From G963665545 sp963665545 (GTDB taxonomy: Bacteria; Pseudomonadota; Gammaproteobacteria; Xanthomonadales; SZUA-36): DNA of 64,000 bases. The stretch is taken from NCBI GenBank assembly GCA_963665545.2, contig CAXXKZ010000011.1:248001-312000 (forward strand). Reading direction: 5' to 3'. Position numbers and translations under genes: made by a program. Shown here in pieces: positions 1 through 10,017 of the stretch. The notes beneath the pieces are model-generated. The model searched no databases, was not told where the DNA came from, and was given only the letters and a program-made list of their open reading frames with translations. Within the stretch, counting starts at the first letter, position 1, and the number at the start of each line of letters is the position of its first letter.

Positions 1-315
1 AAGCCGATTTCGTTCGGCTTCCTGACCATTTCCTTGTTGACGCCCATGATATACGACGTGTATCGCTACCCGCTTGACGGCGATTCGAAAGATGGCTATC
101 CGGCCAGCTACGGGCTGAATCGATTCCGGCTCGTCGCGCCTGTTCTCGCGGGTTCTCGAGTACGGGGCAAATTTACAGTCACTGATGTTCGAGACCGCAA
201 ACCCGGCCAACTGATGATTACTGTTGATTTTGCTGTCGAGATTGATGGCAACTCAAAGCCTGCACTTGTTGGGGAGTGGCAGATGCTTTGGATCACGCCA
301 GATGTTCTTGTCTAG
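1..315 (+). CDS. MaoC-family (R)-specific enoyl-CoA hydratase-like protein, 3' part
   Basis: The reading frame is open from base 1 and ends at the TAG at 313-315, so the 5' end lies outside the window. The visible part has the C-terminal half of the MaoC hot-dog fold: GFLTISLL, then YGLNRFRLVAPVLAGSRVRGKF, which in this family packs the acyl-CoA tunnel, and a final strand with VGEWQMLWI. Family members hydrate enoyl-CoA in fatty-acid or polyhydroxyalkanoate metabolism in the cytosol. The catalytic Asp/His region is before the window start, so activity cannot be judged. No operon partner is visible; the next gene is on the other strand. Confidence 0.75.
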   Translation, partial: KPISFGFLTISLLTPMIYDVYRYPLDGDSKDGYPASYGLNRFRLVAPVLAGSRVRGKFTVTDVRDRKPGQLMITVDFAVEIDGNSKPALVGEWQMLWITPDVLV

Positions 316-437
316 GCCGGCGATGAATCGCACGCCTGGCCTACCGAGAGTAAGCGATTATCCGTTCTATTATTCTGATCATCGCGCCGATGGCTTTGAT
401 GAACTGGCGCGAACGATTACAGATAGGAAGGATTGAC

Positions 438-1436
438 TCAAAGCAGACCCGACAACCAGTGCATCACATTCAGAGCAAATTGGGCGTTGTGTGCTGCTCC
501 CGGGTGATTCATTCCCTTCCTGTCTGGTTCGATTATCTCGGCTGTAAACATGCCCGCTTCACCAAGTATAACAACCTTACCTTCCCCCAATTCCAGAGCT
601 GCACCTTGCATCATTCCCTCACTGGAAATATATGGGGAAGACATAAGATTTTGCATGTGATCTGTTGAATCAGTTTTTAAATCCAATGGGAAATAGGTGC
701 GTACTCCCTCTCCTAACACCATCAAGGGCTGTACATTTGCCAACGGCTTCGCCCGAAATGCCTGGCCGGTAAAGGTGAGCACTGAATCTACCGCCTCGCC
801 TTTTTCTGCCCGCCCCCTGGTGATAGGGTGTGAGCGTAATGAGCCATCAGCGGCTTTAAATTCAATCGGTTTATATATATCAACGGGGTAGGTATATCCA
901 TTGCTCATTAGCACACCAAATGCAGCAGCCAGCTCTTCAGCTGCTCCCGGAAACGGCATATGATCTGCGAGCAACAGCAGCGAGCCCCCCTCCTTTACCC
1001 ACTCAACCAGAGACGTAATCTCTTGTTTCTCAAAGGCCGAAGGCGTGGGCAGCTTCCATTGATCCGTACAACTTGTTTTCCCGAAGTTCATGGGATTCAG
1101 GGCATTGGCAATAACCAAAACATCTATCTGTTTAAGTTCGGCTTTAGTAAAGGCACTGTACTTTCCTTTGGAGCTTTCGACGATATAGCCATCTTTCTTA
1201 AGAAGATCTGCAAAGGGCTTAAAGCGACCACCCATAGTATGGAGGTTATGATGTGCCTCATCGATAACCACGAAAGGTGCATTTCCCTCTGCATCAGGAA
1301 ACGCAGGCTCCTCTACCTGCGGGATAAAACTCTTATCCGGATATTGGAGTCTGTCACACAAGTCCTCAGCCAGACCACGACTTGATACAAATAGACCAAG
1401 AATTATGATCGTTAATAAGAGGTGATTAAATTTCAC
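438..1436 (-). CDS. Secreted protein with DUF4350/GldG-like fold
   Basis: A 332-residue protein with a clear N-terminal signal peptide (hydrophobic LLLTIIILGLFVSS, probable cleavage after GLA). The mature part opens with FVVIDEAHHNLHTMGGRFKPFADLLKKDGY, then DVLVIANAL, LVEWVKEGGSLLLLADHMPFPG and, near the end, GEGKVVILGEAGMF. These alternating strand and glycine motifs resemble the DUF4350 / GldG-type domain, a flavodoxin-like class I amidotransferase-like fold without a known catalytic role here. It is probably periplasmic. It is the last minus-strand gene of the region and lies downstream of the amidohydrolase remnant with a 180-bp gap, so it may once have been cotranscribed with it. Specific function unknown. 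Confidence 0.6.
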   Translation of the reverse strand: MKFNHLLLTIIILGLFVSSRGLAEDLCDRLQYPDKSFIPQVEEPAFPDAEGNAPFVVIDEAHHNLHTMGGRFKPFADLLKKDGYIVESSKGKYSAFTKAELKQIDVLVIANALNPMNFGKTSCTDQWKLPTPSAFEKQEITSLVEWVKEGGSLLLLADHMPFPGAAEELAAAFGVLMSNGYTYPVDIYKPIEFKAADGSLRSHPITRGRAEKGEAVDSVLTFTGQAFRAKPLANVQPLMVLGEGVRTYFPLDLKTDSTDHMQNLMSSPYISSEGMMQGAALELGEGKVVILGEAGMFTAEIIEPDRKGMNHPGAAHNAQFALNVMHWLSGLL

Positions 1437-1615
1437 TTATCTTCTCCACTTTCTAATCATCCGCGAATTTTAAATTGAATCCTTGGAAAGCAGATTGACT
1501 GTTTTCCATGACCCAAATTTGTTCCCCCCGTGTATATATGAGCCCTTTCTCCTGCGGCTCAGGACGGCGTAACTGTAGGGTGGATTAGCAAAGCGTAATC
1601 CGTCACTTGTAACAA

Positions 1616-2459
1616 TTACTGCTGCGTCTCAACTTCCATATTGCTGATCAGTGGCGCCAGAGGCAGCGCATCAATATTCACCACTTTGCCTGCTTTAATC
1701 ACCTTGTGGATGGTGCGGTAGTTTTTGGCACTTTTCAGTGGATTCTTTTCGAGGATAACCAAGTCCGCCAACTTTCCTGGCTCCAGCGTCCCGAACTTAT
1801 CAGCCATTTTGTAGGACTTGGCCACATTGCTGGTGACCAATTTCAAAATCTCCATCGGAGCCATACCTAAGTCTTCCAGTGCTACCAAAGCATTGAAGTG
1901 CGACTCTCCCAGCTTACCATCAGGATCAACATTGACACTGATACTGGCATAGTCAGCAGCCAGAGCTGAATTTTCAATCCCCGAATCGGTCGAGAGTAAT
2001 ATGGTGGCACCTGCTTGAATCATCGCACGGATATTTTCCCGAGAGGCTTTCTTGCGGGGTACGAATGGATGAGACGCCTCTTCCAGAGCGGTCATGCGCG
2101 CATCAGTAATGGCCATAACCGAACAGGCAATACCCCGTTCCACCATCTTCTTGATATAGCTCTGCGGTAATGGCCGGTTTGGCCCGGAATCATCGCAGTG
2201 GGTGATGATGTCCACGCCTGCCTCAATGACCATATAAAAGCTTTCTATGGACGTCGTGTGAGCCTGAACGGTCATGCCGGATTTGTGCCCTGTGTCAACA
2301 ATGCCCTTTTGAACACGTGGCGAAAAAGAGATATAAAACATATCCTTATGGCCACTGGCGCCATATTTGAGGAAATCCACATCCTTGGCGGCGTACTCTG
2401 CAACTTTTTCGGACACCTCTTCCAGCCCCATCCACATCAATTCGCGACCTACCCCCTGC
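1616..2459 (-). pseudogene. Metal-dependent amidohydrolase, 3' half (split by composite transposon)
   Basis: This is the C-terminal part of an imidazolonepropionase-like amidohydrolase. Visible motifs are DFLKYG (the lysine expected to be carboxylated), VQAHTTS and IITHCDD (metal-binding His) and LLSTDSGIE (catalytic Asp), followed by the typical LEPGKLADLVILEKNPL tail. The 5' half lies at 11403-11983, on the other side of the composite transposon. Removing 2460-11402 plus one copy of the 9-bp repeat joins the halves in frame: NETWQQG continues as VGRELMWMGLEE. The rebuilt protein is about 475 residues with a signal peptide, so it would have been exported. As it stands this half has no proper start and is probably dead; the first in-frame ATG is at 2440. 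Confidence 0.9.
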
Positions 2460-3844
2460 GAGCTATTGTCAAATCTGGTGTTTAGCCATTTGATTCAAGC
2501 GGCGACCTGATCAATCTCTTTTACCTCGATCCCATCTTTGAATTTCACCCCCGTAATCACCTTGGCCAGGTAATCAAAGCCGCGTAGCCGGCGCCATTTC
2601 TTTTCCGCACACTGGCTCAATTTGAACATCATATGCAACATGCCATTGCGCGTCAGACAACCTTTGGATCTTTTGGTCCGGTGGCGGATGGTGGCAAAGG
2701 TGGATTCAATCGGGTTGCTGGTCCGGATGCTCTGCCAGTGTTGGGCCGGAAAATCATAAAATGCCAACAGTTCATCCCGATCCTTGAGCAAACAGCTCGT
2801 CGCTTTCGGGTATTTCGCCTCAAAGATCTCAATAAACAAATCAAACGCCTTGTTTGCATCATCCTTGGTTTCCGCCTGCCAGATGGCGTGCAGGGCCTGC
2901 TTGGCTTTGGGTTGTGCGGATTTCGGCAAACAATTCAGTACATTCATGGTCTTGTGCATCCAGCAGCGTTGCTGGCGGCTGGCCGGAAAGATTTCATCCA
3001 GCGCCGCCCAAAAACCCATCGCACCATCACCAATCGCCAGTTGTGGGGCGCTCATGCCGCGCGACTTCAGATTCAGCAACACCTCACGCCAACTCTGAGT
3101 CGATTCCCGCACCCCGTCCTCAATCGCCAGAAAATGTTTTTCGCCGCGTTCATTGACACCAATGATCACCAGCGCGCAGAGCTTGGCATCCTCCGCCCGC
3201 AGCCCACTGTAGACACCATCAGCCCAGACATACACCCACCGGTCCTGTCCCAGGCGACGCTGGCTCCACGCTCGATATTCCTCCGCCCATACCTGTTTCA
3301 GGCGGGATACCGTGCTGGCCGACAGACCCTGTGCCTGCGGGCCCACCAGTACCCGCAACGCCTCAGCCATCTCACCGCTGGATACCCCTTTGAGGTACAA
3401 CCACGGAATGGCTGCCTCGAAAGTCGCTGTCTTGCGCACATATGGCGGCACCAGCACCGACTGAAAACTCACTGCTTCACCGGTCTTCGAGCGCACCTTG
3501 GGAATTCTCACCCGGATCGGTCCCAGGCCGGTCTGCAACTCACGTTCTGGCAGGTAACCGTTGCGCACCACACCGGCATGACCTGATTCGGTACGCCAAT
3601 CCTGATACTTGGCCAGCAGCTCCTGGACTTCACTTTCCACCGCTTCGGCGAGCAGCTTCCGGGCGCCTTCTTTGAGCAATTCGGTCAACGGATCGGCACT
3701 GATTGCTCGACGTTCCAGTTCAATAACATTATTCTTGTTCATAGTGGCGTATCTCCTTTGGTTGCTTTGAAGTTTGGTAACAACAAATCAATCAGATACG
3801 CCGCTTTTTTTCAACTGCTCAAACACCAGATTCGATCATAACTC
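2460..3844 (-). mobile_element. IS256-family insertion sequence, copy 1
   Basis: The element is 1,385 bp. Its ends are imperfect inverted repeats: the left end begins GAGCTATTGTCAAATCTGG and the right end, read inward, GAGTTATGATCGAATCTGG. It carries one transposase gene. Four copies of the same length lie in the window (2460, 10018, 17047, 23628), with only a few base differences, so the expansion is recent. This copy is the left boundary of the composite transposon; its outer flank carries the 9-bp duplication ACCCCCTGC and its inner flank does not. Confidence 0.93.
2495..3742 (-). CDS. IS256-family (mutator-type) transposase
   Basis: The protein has 415 residues, the usual length for the family, and cuts and joins the element ends with a DDE active site. 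The likely triad is D175 (VWADGVYSG), D239 (AIGDGAMGF) and E346 (TSNPIESTFATIRHRT), with the family C/H signature RCWMHK near residues 259-264. An AGGAGAT ribosome-binding site lies upstream of the ATG. The sequence is identical to the transposases of copies 3 and 4, so it is probably active and could act on all copies in trans. Confidence 0.95.
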   Translation of the reverse strand: MNKNNVIELERRAISADPLTELLKEGARKLLAEAVESEVQELLAKYQDWRTESGHAGVVRNGYLPERELQTGLGPIRVRIPKVRSKTGEAVSFQSVLVPPYVRKTATFEAAIPWLYLKGVSSGEMAEALRVLVGPQAQGLSASTVSRLKQVWAEEYRAWSQRRLGQDRWVYVWADGVYSGLRAEDAKLCALVIIGVNERGEKHFLAIEDGVRESTQSWREVLLNLKSRGMSAPQLAIGDGAMGFWAALDEIFPASRQQRCWMHKTMNVLNCLPKSAQPKAKQALHAIWQAETKDDANKAFDLFIEIFEAKYPKATSCLLKDRDELLAFYDFPAQHWQSIRTSNPIESTFATIRHRTKRSKGCLTRNGMLHMMFKLSQCAEKKWRRLRGFDYLAKVITGVKFKDGIEVKEIDQVAA

Positions 3845-3949
3845 CATTTTCCGCTCTCCCGCTCTTAATTCTCCTGCCGCTATTTATTTAATTTTGGCAT
3901 CAATCTATATAAAACTGATACTGGTGTGTTGTTAATTTGGCTGTTAAGT

Positions 3950-5701
3950 TCATTGTCTGACAATGGGCAGGGTGACCGACGACGGATGGGCCACATCGTG
4001 GTAGATGGACTGGTGGGCAATGATGGCATCAACTTCGCTGGCCTGATCGCCGCCGGTATTGAGATTGCGTGAGATGAGCGGGAAAGCTGCTGACATGACG
4101 GTGAAACGCAACGAAAATCCTTTGCTGACTTCCACGCAGGTACCCCAAAGATCAAGTGTGTAGCTTTCGATGGCATCCGGCGTGAGCGGCTCATTCAGAA
4201 AATCACCGTTGCGTGAACGGGCCCGCACCCAGCCTTCCGTCAATCTTTGCACATAGCCGGAAGGGTGCACCAGCGACAGGCGCGCTACCCAGTCTGTATC
4301 CCTGGCGGAAGATGAAGCGTGTATTTCAGCGGTGACTGGTCCACAGACCGTGACGGTTTCCTGTGCAGGGACAGTGGAATACACGAGGACGTCTGCTCGA
4401 GCGTCAACGGCACTGTAGTCATCCGGTCCGCCTGAATCTATATCGCCTTCCCAGATAAACGGGGTGGGGTCATTGGGATCATATTCATATTGGTCGGCTG
4501 ATTCGTCCGTAGCTGGCGAGGTAGTGCTTAGCTGGCCGCCTTTACTCGCCGCGCCATTGCCACGGAGGTAGTGCTTTGTGAATATCGTCCCGGGAACCGG
4601 CCAGTCCTGCGCGTCGAGCCAGCGATTCCCGTTCATTACGAACAACCTGGCGCGGGGCCAGCCATTGAGCGCAGTGGTGTCACCATTGAGGTAGTGTTCG
4701 AACCATTCCCGGTACAGCGCATCCAGGTTCATTCGGCTGGCGGCACCAAAATCGACCTCTCCGATTTTCTGGTTCTTTGAATCGCTACCTATCCAGTGGC
4801 GCCACGGACCAATGACCAGGTATTGTTGATCCCGCGCGGCAGGAGCGCTGTTTCTCATGATCGGAAAATTTTGCAGCGCTCCTCCGAGTGTCCCGTCGTA
4901 CCAACCAGTGACATGCAACATGGGCACATTGGATTGATGCAGACGATGTTGGTAGCTGCGGGGCGTCCAGTAGGCGGGATTGTCCAGGTTGTCGAGGTAG
5001 TCCTGCCAGATGCCCAGACGCAGACCAATTCTCCTGTCGATGGCCTTGATTGGAATACTCAGGTAATCCGGAATCAGGTCGTGTTTGGCCTCGCCGAAGG
5101 AGCGTGAGGTCCGCCCTTCAACCACCAGCGCCCACTCAAGCAGTGCCAGCGCAACCGCACCATCACGTTGTGGCCAGTACCCGCCGGGATCAGGTGGCGT
5201 GACCATCGGGATCATTGCTTTTAACGCGGGGTTGTTCAATGAGGCGGGCAATACCTGGGTCCAGCCCAGGTAAGAGCCTCCCATCGTGCCGACCCGCCCG
5301 TTCGACCACGGTTGCCCCGCTACCCAACTCTGTGCATCGTAGCCGTCGTTGGTTTCCTGCTCTAGTGGGTTGAATATTCCACCCGAATCCCCGCGACCCC
5401 GGACGTCCTGTATGACGTAGGCATAACCTTTTGCGGCCCACGACTGACCTGCATTGAAATGTTGTGCGGTGGTTCGTGTATAAGGCGTACGTACAAGGAT
5501 GGCGGAAACTGGCCCAGCAACATCTGGCCGGTAAATATCGGCGCTCAGATTGACGCCGTCGCGCATGGTGGCCATCTGGCCAAACTCGCGGATGACCGGA
5601 AATGGTTCGGTTTGGGTCCACGCTGAAATCGGTATGACTGCCAGGCACCCAAAAAAGGCGACTGCCCCAACCATGTTTTGTAGTCCAGCCCTTGTGGCCA
5701 T
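3950..5701 (-). CDS. CocE/NonD-family serine hydrolase (cargo copy)
   Basis: A hydrolase of about 583 residues of the X-Pro dipeptidyl-peptidase / cocaine esterase / alpha-amino-acid ester hydrolase family. A signal peptide (residues 1-29, ending ISAWTQ) points to the periplasm or outside. The alpha/beta-hydrolase domain starts at MRDGVNLSADIYRP. The triad is S143 (GGSYLGW), D269 (GWYDGT) and H302 (GPWRHW), followed by the C-terminal jelly-roll domain. I chose the ATG at 5701 because it overlaps the stop of the upstream M19 gene as TAATG, which implies translational coupling. The family splits ester or amide bonds of acyl-amino compounds and some beta-lactams; the substrate here is unknown. 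It is the last gene of the transposon cargo. Confidence 0.85.
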   Translation of the reverse strand: MATRAGLQNMVGAVAFFGCLAVIPISAWTQTEPFPVIREFGQMATMRDGVNLSADIYRPDVAGPVSAILVRTPYTRTTAQHFNAGQSWAAKGYAYVIQDVRGRGDSGGIFNPLEQETNDGYDAQSWVAGQPWSNGRVGTMGGSYLGWTQVLPASLNNPALKAMIPMVTPPDPGGYWPQRDGAVALALLEWALVVEGRTSRSFGEAKHDLIPDYLSIPIKAIDRRIGLRLGIWQDYLDNLDNPAYWTPRSYQHRLHQSNVPMLHVTGWYDGTLGGALQNFPIMRNSAPAARDQQYLVIGPWRHWIGSDSKNQKIGEVDFGAASRMNLDALYREWFEHYLNGDTTALNGWPRARLFVMNGNRWLDAQDWPVPGTIFTKHYLRGNGAASKGGQLSTTSPATDESADQYEYDPNDPTPFIWEGDIDSGGPDDYSAVDARADVLVYSTVPAQETVTVCGPVTAEIHASSSARDTDWVARLSLVHPSGYVQRLTEGWVRARSRNGDFLNEPLTPDAIESYTLDLWGTCVEVSKGFSLRFTVMSAAFPLISRNLNTGGDQASEVDAIIAHQSIYHDVAHPSSVTLPIVRQ

Positions 5702-6714
5702 TACGCGCGCCAAACCTCTGTAGCAACCCTTAGGTAATTCCCGCCCAGAATCTGTTGGATATCCACCTCCAGGTAACCCGCATTCACCATTAGATTCACG
5801 ACTTCCTCAATTTGCTCCGGCTGAAAAAAAGAAACCATGTTTTCATAATTTCCGGATTCCGGCGATTTGACGGATTTCATGTAGCGTTGCATGTCTTCCG
5901 CATCATAAACATGGTCGGTACCCAGTCCAACATGCCGCGGACCCAGCAATTCACACCAGTAATCGATCTGGCGAAAGAAGTTTTCACTCGACTGAATGGC
6001 GTCGGGCATGAATATATCGACCCCGACCAGGCCAACCCAGCCCCCGGTGGCTGCACAAGCCAGGGCCTGGTCATCACGGATATTACGGTCATGGTCATTG
6101 AGCGCCTTTGGGTTGGAATGGGAAAAGATGACCGGTGCAGAGGAAATTTCCATCGCCTCCATCGACGTTCGATACCCGGTGTGTGAACAATCGACTTGCA
6201 TACCGACCCGGTTCATTTCCTCTATCAGCTCGATGCCAAAGGGAGTCAGCCCTTTATCGACAGGTTCGTGGCAGCCACTCCCCACGCAGTTATCGTGGTT
6301 GTACACCAGCAGCATCTGCCGGATGCCAAATGAATACCATTTTTCTATCAGGCCCAGATCGCCACCCAGGTTATTGGTACCCTGTAGATTCAGCGAGAGC
6401 GCCAGTTTGTCATCGTCGCGGGCTGCGTGGATGTCGATCACCGTGGAAATCAACGTCAGTTGGTCATCCTCGTCTATTTCCCTATGCACCCGTCTGAGGC
6501 TGTGCAGTAGATCTTCCGGGCCTTCCTTGTCTGAAGAAAGTGATAGCGAGATGAAATCGAAGCCGCTGTCCCGGTAGCGCGGCAAGGTCTGTTTTCTGAG
6601 TTCCGGATCACCGTATTGGGTCCACGGGAGGATGGCCTCGCACACCAGTGCGCTGTTGATGATGGATTTTGCTCTTGTGCTGTGCATTCGGGTTCGTTGT
6701 TGGTGATTCGTCAT
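5701..6714 (-). CDS. M19 (renal dipeptidase) family homologue with changed metal ligands
   Basis: A protein of about 337 residues with the TIM-barrel layout of M19 membrane/renal dipeptidases. The second half is well conserved: VDCSHTG and PVIFSHSN (zinc-binding His), then HVGLGTDHVYD (catalytic Asp region) and a final GGNYLRV. The first half is not. Where the family has H-x-D before LPW, this protein has E-A-I (CEAILPW), and the bridging Glu of the GxEG motif is Gln (LNLQG). At least three usual zinc ligands are therefore missing. No signal peptide is obvious. The ATG at 6714 has an AAAGGCGG ribosome-binding site; an in-frame ATG at 6687 is possible. The gene is coupled to the CocE gene downstream. 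It may be a non-classical hydrolase or a binding protein. Confidence 0.75.
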   Translation of the reverse strand: MTNHQQRTRMHSTRAKSIINSALVCEAILPWTQYGDPELRKQTLPRYRDSGFDFISLSLSSDKEGPEDLLHSLRRVHREIDEDDQLTLISTVIDIHAARDDDKLALSLNLQGTNNLGGDLGLIEKWYSFGIRQMLLVYNHDNCVGSGCHEPVDKGLTPFGIELIEEMNRVGMQVDCSHTGYRTSMEAMEISSAPVIFSHSNPKALNDHDRNIRDDQALACAATGGWVGLVGVDIFMPDAIQSSENFFRQIDYWCELLGPRHVGLGTDHVYDAEDMQRYMKSVKSPESGNYENMVSFFQPEQIEEVVNLMVNAGYLEVDIQQILGGNYLRVATEVWRA

Positions 6715-6831
6715 TCCGCCTTTTATACGCCATCCCTGATTGAGTGGCATCGCGTGACTGCCGCCTTGTGATTGGCCTCCGGGTTGAGACCTGACGGCCG
6801 TTCGCCTGCGCTCAAACCCAGATGGGCACAT

Positions 6832-7265
6832 CCGGAAGGCAACCGGCCTCTACCGCCCGCTTCGTGAGTTCTGCAGATTTTCAGGTCCGATGCGATGTTC
6901 ACGACTGTGACGTTCCCGGCTGTCGGGTCGCTTTTGCCGATGCCAGCGAGACCCGATCCGTTACAGAATGGACCATTCAGGCATCGGACGCCAGTAGCCG
7001 GGGATTCTGGAACTTTTTGGCTGCATAGACTGGGCCCTACGCGGAACTGCAGGTGCTGCTGAGGAAGATGCCCCAGTTTTCGTCAGAAATGAGACAACCC
7101 CAAGTAGAGGTCTCCATCCATGTCCAGTGAAACCACAATCTGCCATAGGCTCACCACCGTCCTTTTTTTGGCACTTGTCGCCATAACTCCCGCAGTTGTG
7201 GTCGTCGGAGATTTGGGCGAGGCGGTCACCATGACCGGTCTTTTTCAAGCAGAATACCGTGACAT
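6832..7265. other. Gene-poor stretch in the transposon cargo
   Basis: No convincing gene is seen in these 434 bases on either strand. Minus-strand frames here are short and of mixed character. It may be the decayed body of the gene whose 5' end is the lipoprotein fragment at 7266-7613, but no recognisable protein motif supports this. Confidence 0.4.
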
Positions 7266-7613
7266 TCACTCCAGCAATGTCGACGATGCGGCGACTATCC
7301 GCAGGGGTTCGTTGCCTTTTTGCCATTTGCTCGAGTTTCGCTTAAGTCTTTGATTCCAAAACCTTATGATTTTGAGCCGAGATTCTTGGGTGAGCACATC
7401 AAGAAAAAGCGCCTCACCTTGGGTCTGATTCAAAGGTAGTGTCAAAAATCTTTCGGCGCGTCGATAGTCAGCCGCCGTCATTTGGCGCTTGTTCGGTGTG
7501 GTAGCTGCCGACGCTGAGGATTGTTCTGCAACGCCTTTGAAATCGGCGGCGGGTTGGCACGCCGCCAGCGACAAGATGAACAGAATCGGAAGGCAGAGGG
7601 TTTTGGCGGTCAT
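7266..7613 (-). pseudogene. Putative lipoprotein, probably the 5' fragment of a larger gene
   Basis: The 115-residue frame opens with a good lipoprotein signal peptide (LPILFILSLAAC, lipobox LAAC), so the product would be anchored by a lipidated Cys. The next part, MTAADYRRAERFL, looks like the start of secreted S9-type prolyl peptidases, which often begin with such an AxDYxRAExFL segment after the signal. The sequence after it (LDVLTQESRLKIIRFW) does not follow that family. I read it as a broken S9-peptidase-like gene, but this rests on one short motif. It lies between the TonB receptor and the M19 gene on the same strand. Confidence 0.4.
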
Positions 7614-7642
7614 GGCCGGGCTCCGTGCGCCGTGATTGAGGC

Positions 7643-9964
7643 TCAGAATTGGTAACCTAATCGAACCCCGATGGTCCGTGGTCTTAAATGATGGCCACGT
7701 TGGTTTACGAATCCTTCGGAATCAATCCAGGTCAATGCATCGTCATTCGTAATATTATTGGCAAACACTTCGACGCTCAAGTTGTTAGCCAGCAGCGTGC
7801 CTGCTCTAATATTCAATCTGTTGTAATCACCTATTTCTGGACCGGCCTGTTGCAGGTTGTTGTAAAACCCACCGACATAGGAATAATCAGCCCTGACAAA
7901 GGAATTGTGGCCGGCCAGCAGAAACTCATACTGTAGTCCCAAACTGAAATTAAAATCGGGAGAGCCCGGTAGACGATCGCCATCCATAGCACCCAAGGAA
8001 GGCGCGTCTTCTGTCAACTCCGCATTGACATAAGAGGTGCCGAAATTAATGAACCAGCCATTGCTAAGGTAATAGGAACCTTCAACTTCGACCCCCTTGG
8101 ATCTGGCGCTGCCGGCATTCAGCGTTGCGCCACAGAAATCAAAAACGACCCCTATTGGAATTCCGTCCCAGTCTGCCTGGAATATTGAGGCATTAAGCTG
8201 CAAGCGGTTTTCCAGAAAGGTGAATTTTGCCCCCAATTCATAGCTGTCTACGAAATCGGAATCGATCTCGTAGGCGCCTGTAGAAACCCCGTCACTGCCA
8301 TCAAAAAATCCATCGCCGTCCTGGTCACAGACCGGGAGATTGTTGGCGGGTACGGGTCTTCCCATGCGAAATCCCTGGCTCCATGACGCATAAAGTAGCG
8401 TATCGTCATTGGGTTTAAAGTCGACGCCCAACTTGTAATTTGCGTCACTTGCATCACTCATACTGGTTATTACTTGACTGGTAGGAGTGAAGACGGCCTC
8501 TTCAGTTGTGTTGGTCAGGGTTCTGTCGTAAGAAAATGCCCGCGCACCTGCGATAAATTTGACTTGATCTGTCAATTCGTAGTAGATCTAACCGAACAGC
8601 GCCTTCTGCTCCCTAATATCATCAAACACTTGCTCAAGGAATTTTGGGTCTCCAAAGGAATTCAAAGCCAAATCACCACCCCAAATACCCCAATTCTCTG
8701 TAGATTGCTCTATATCCTCGTAATAAATGCCAGCTATGAATTGAAAGGGTCCCTCAAATTGCGAAGCCAAGCGAACCTCCTGAATAAAGGCATCTGATAC
8801 ATAACTTAGGGGTTGGGACCAGGGAATGGCAAAACCAAAAAACGAGGCAATTTCGCGATACATTTTACTGTCTTCTTTAAGCCATGAAGAAGACGAAAGC
8901 AAGCTCGCCCAGCCAAAATCGTATGAGAGCGTGGCATTGATTATTTCAATATCGTCGCTGAACTCCTCGTTGAACTCAGGTTCGCCGTAATCCTCACCAT
9001 TAGGCGGGCGCCTCATTTGCAGCCGTCTCTGTGAGAAGGAGCCTATGTCCAATTCCAAATCTGCTTGCGGCCAGCCATCCTGTTCAATCTTCTGCTTGAG
9101 ATAGGTTAGGTTTGCAGTGAATTTATCAGTAGGTTGCCACAGAACACTGATACGACCACCGGTGTATTTATCGCTGCCAATATCACCTCGGTCTAATGCG
9201 ATTGCGCCGGTTGCTTCCGCTGCTGCTGAGACGGTAGGGTCACTGGCGGCAACATTTTTATAAAACCCGCTGTTATTGAAATGATAAGCAACCACGCGCA
9301 CGGCCAGCGTGTCTTCGATAAAGGGGATGTTTATTACTCCCCGAAACTCTGAATTACCGCTTCCCAAATCTGCCGTATTGGAGTAACCCACTTTTACGCT
9401 GCCTTCAGTTTCTTGCAGGTTTGGTGCTATCGGAATATTTCTTATCGTGCCTCCGAACGAACTTGCTCCGTACAAAGTGCCTTGAGGGCCTCGCAGTACT
9501 TCTACGCGCTCAAGATCCACCATTTTTATGTCCGCCGTGTGCCCATCTACGCCAAAACCGGAAATAGGGGCTTCACCAAAATAAACACCGACGGTAGGGC
9601 CCTGGCTCAGTTCGTTTTGAGGGTTGGCGGCCAGGCCGCGGATGACAATCGTCACCTTGCCCGCAGCCTGATCGAGAACACTTACGCTGGGCACCGAGCT
9701 TAGGTAATCCCCCATGCCTACCAGGCCTCTAAACTCGATCTCCTTGCTACCCAAGGCGGTGATACTCATGCTGACATCCTGGATTCTCTGCTCACGTTTG
9801 GAGGCAGTAACAACGACTTCTTCAATGATGAGAGGATCCTCATTCCCCGCATCATCATTTCCATCTTGTGCCCCTGCGGAGACTGCAAATGCAGCGGCCA
9901 AAATGACTGCCAGCCGCGAGAAAAAAGATTTTTGTTCTGGTTTTGCCTGAGGCTCGGTTGACAT
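7643..9964 (-). pseudogene. TonB-dependent receptor interrupted by an in-frame TAG (cargo copy)
   Basis: Two minus-strand frames in the same phase, 8588-9964 and 7643-8587, make one receptor of about 770 residues separated by a single TAG at 8588-8590. The join reads QKALFG, stop, IYYELTDQVKFIAGARAF. The protein has a signal peptide (AVILAAAFAVSAGAQ), a TonB box-like EEVVVTASKREQ, a plug domain with VVIRGLAANP and VEVLRGPQGTLYGASSFGG, a 22-strand-type barrel and a C-terminal F (GVRLGYQF). GAG to TAG would be the simplest change. Unless suppressed, the stop removes the last third of the barrel. The ATG at 9964 is used because the longer frame starts inside the IS. Only 53 bp separate it from IS256 copy 2, so its promoter may be lost or replaced. 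Confidence 0.85.
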
Positions 9965-10017
9965 GCTCGTACTTTCCGAATGATTGTTTACGCGAACGAT
10001 CACATTGCCCTTGTCGC

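Noticed and set aside
2633..3586. Open 317-codon frame antisense to the IS256 transposase (same at 10191, 17305 and 23801)
   Set aside because: It is a mirror of the transposase coding strand, appears only with it, has low-complexity His/Arg/Gln-rich composition and no own ribosome-binding site.
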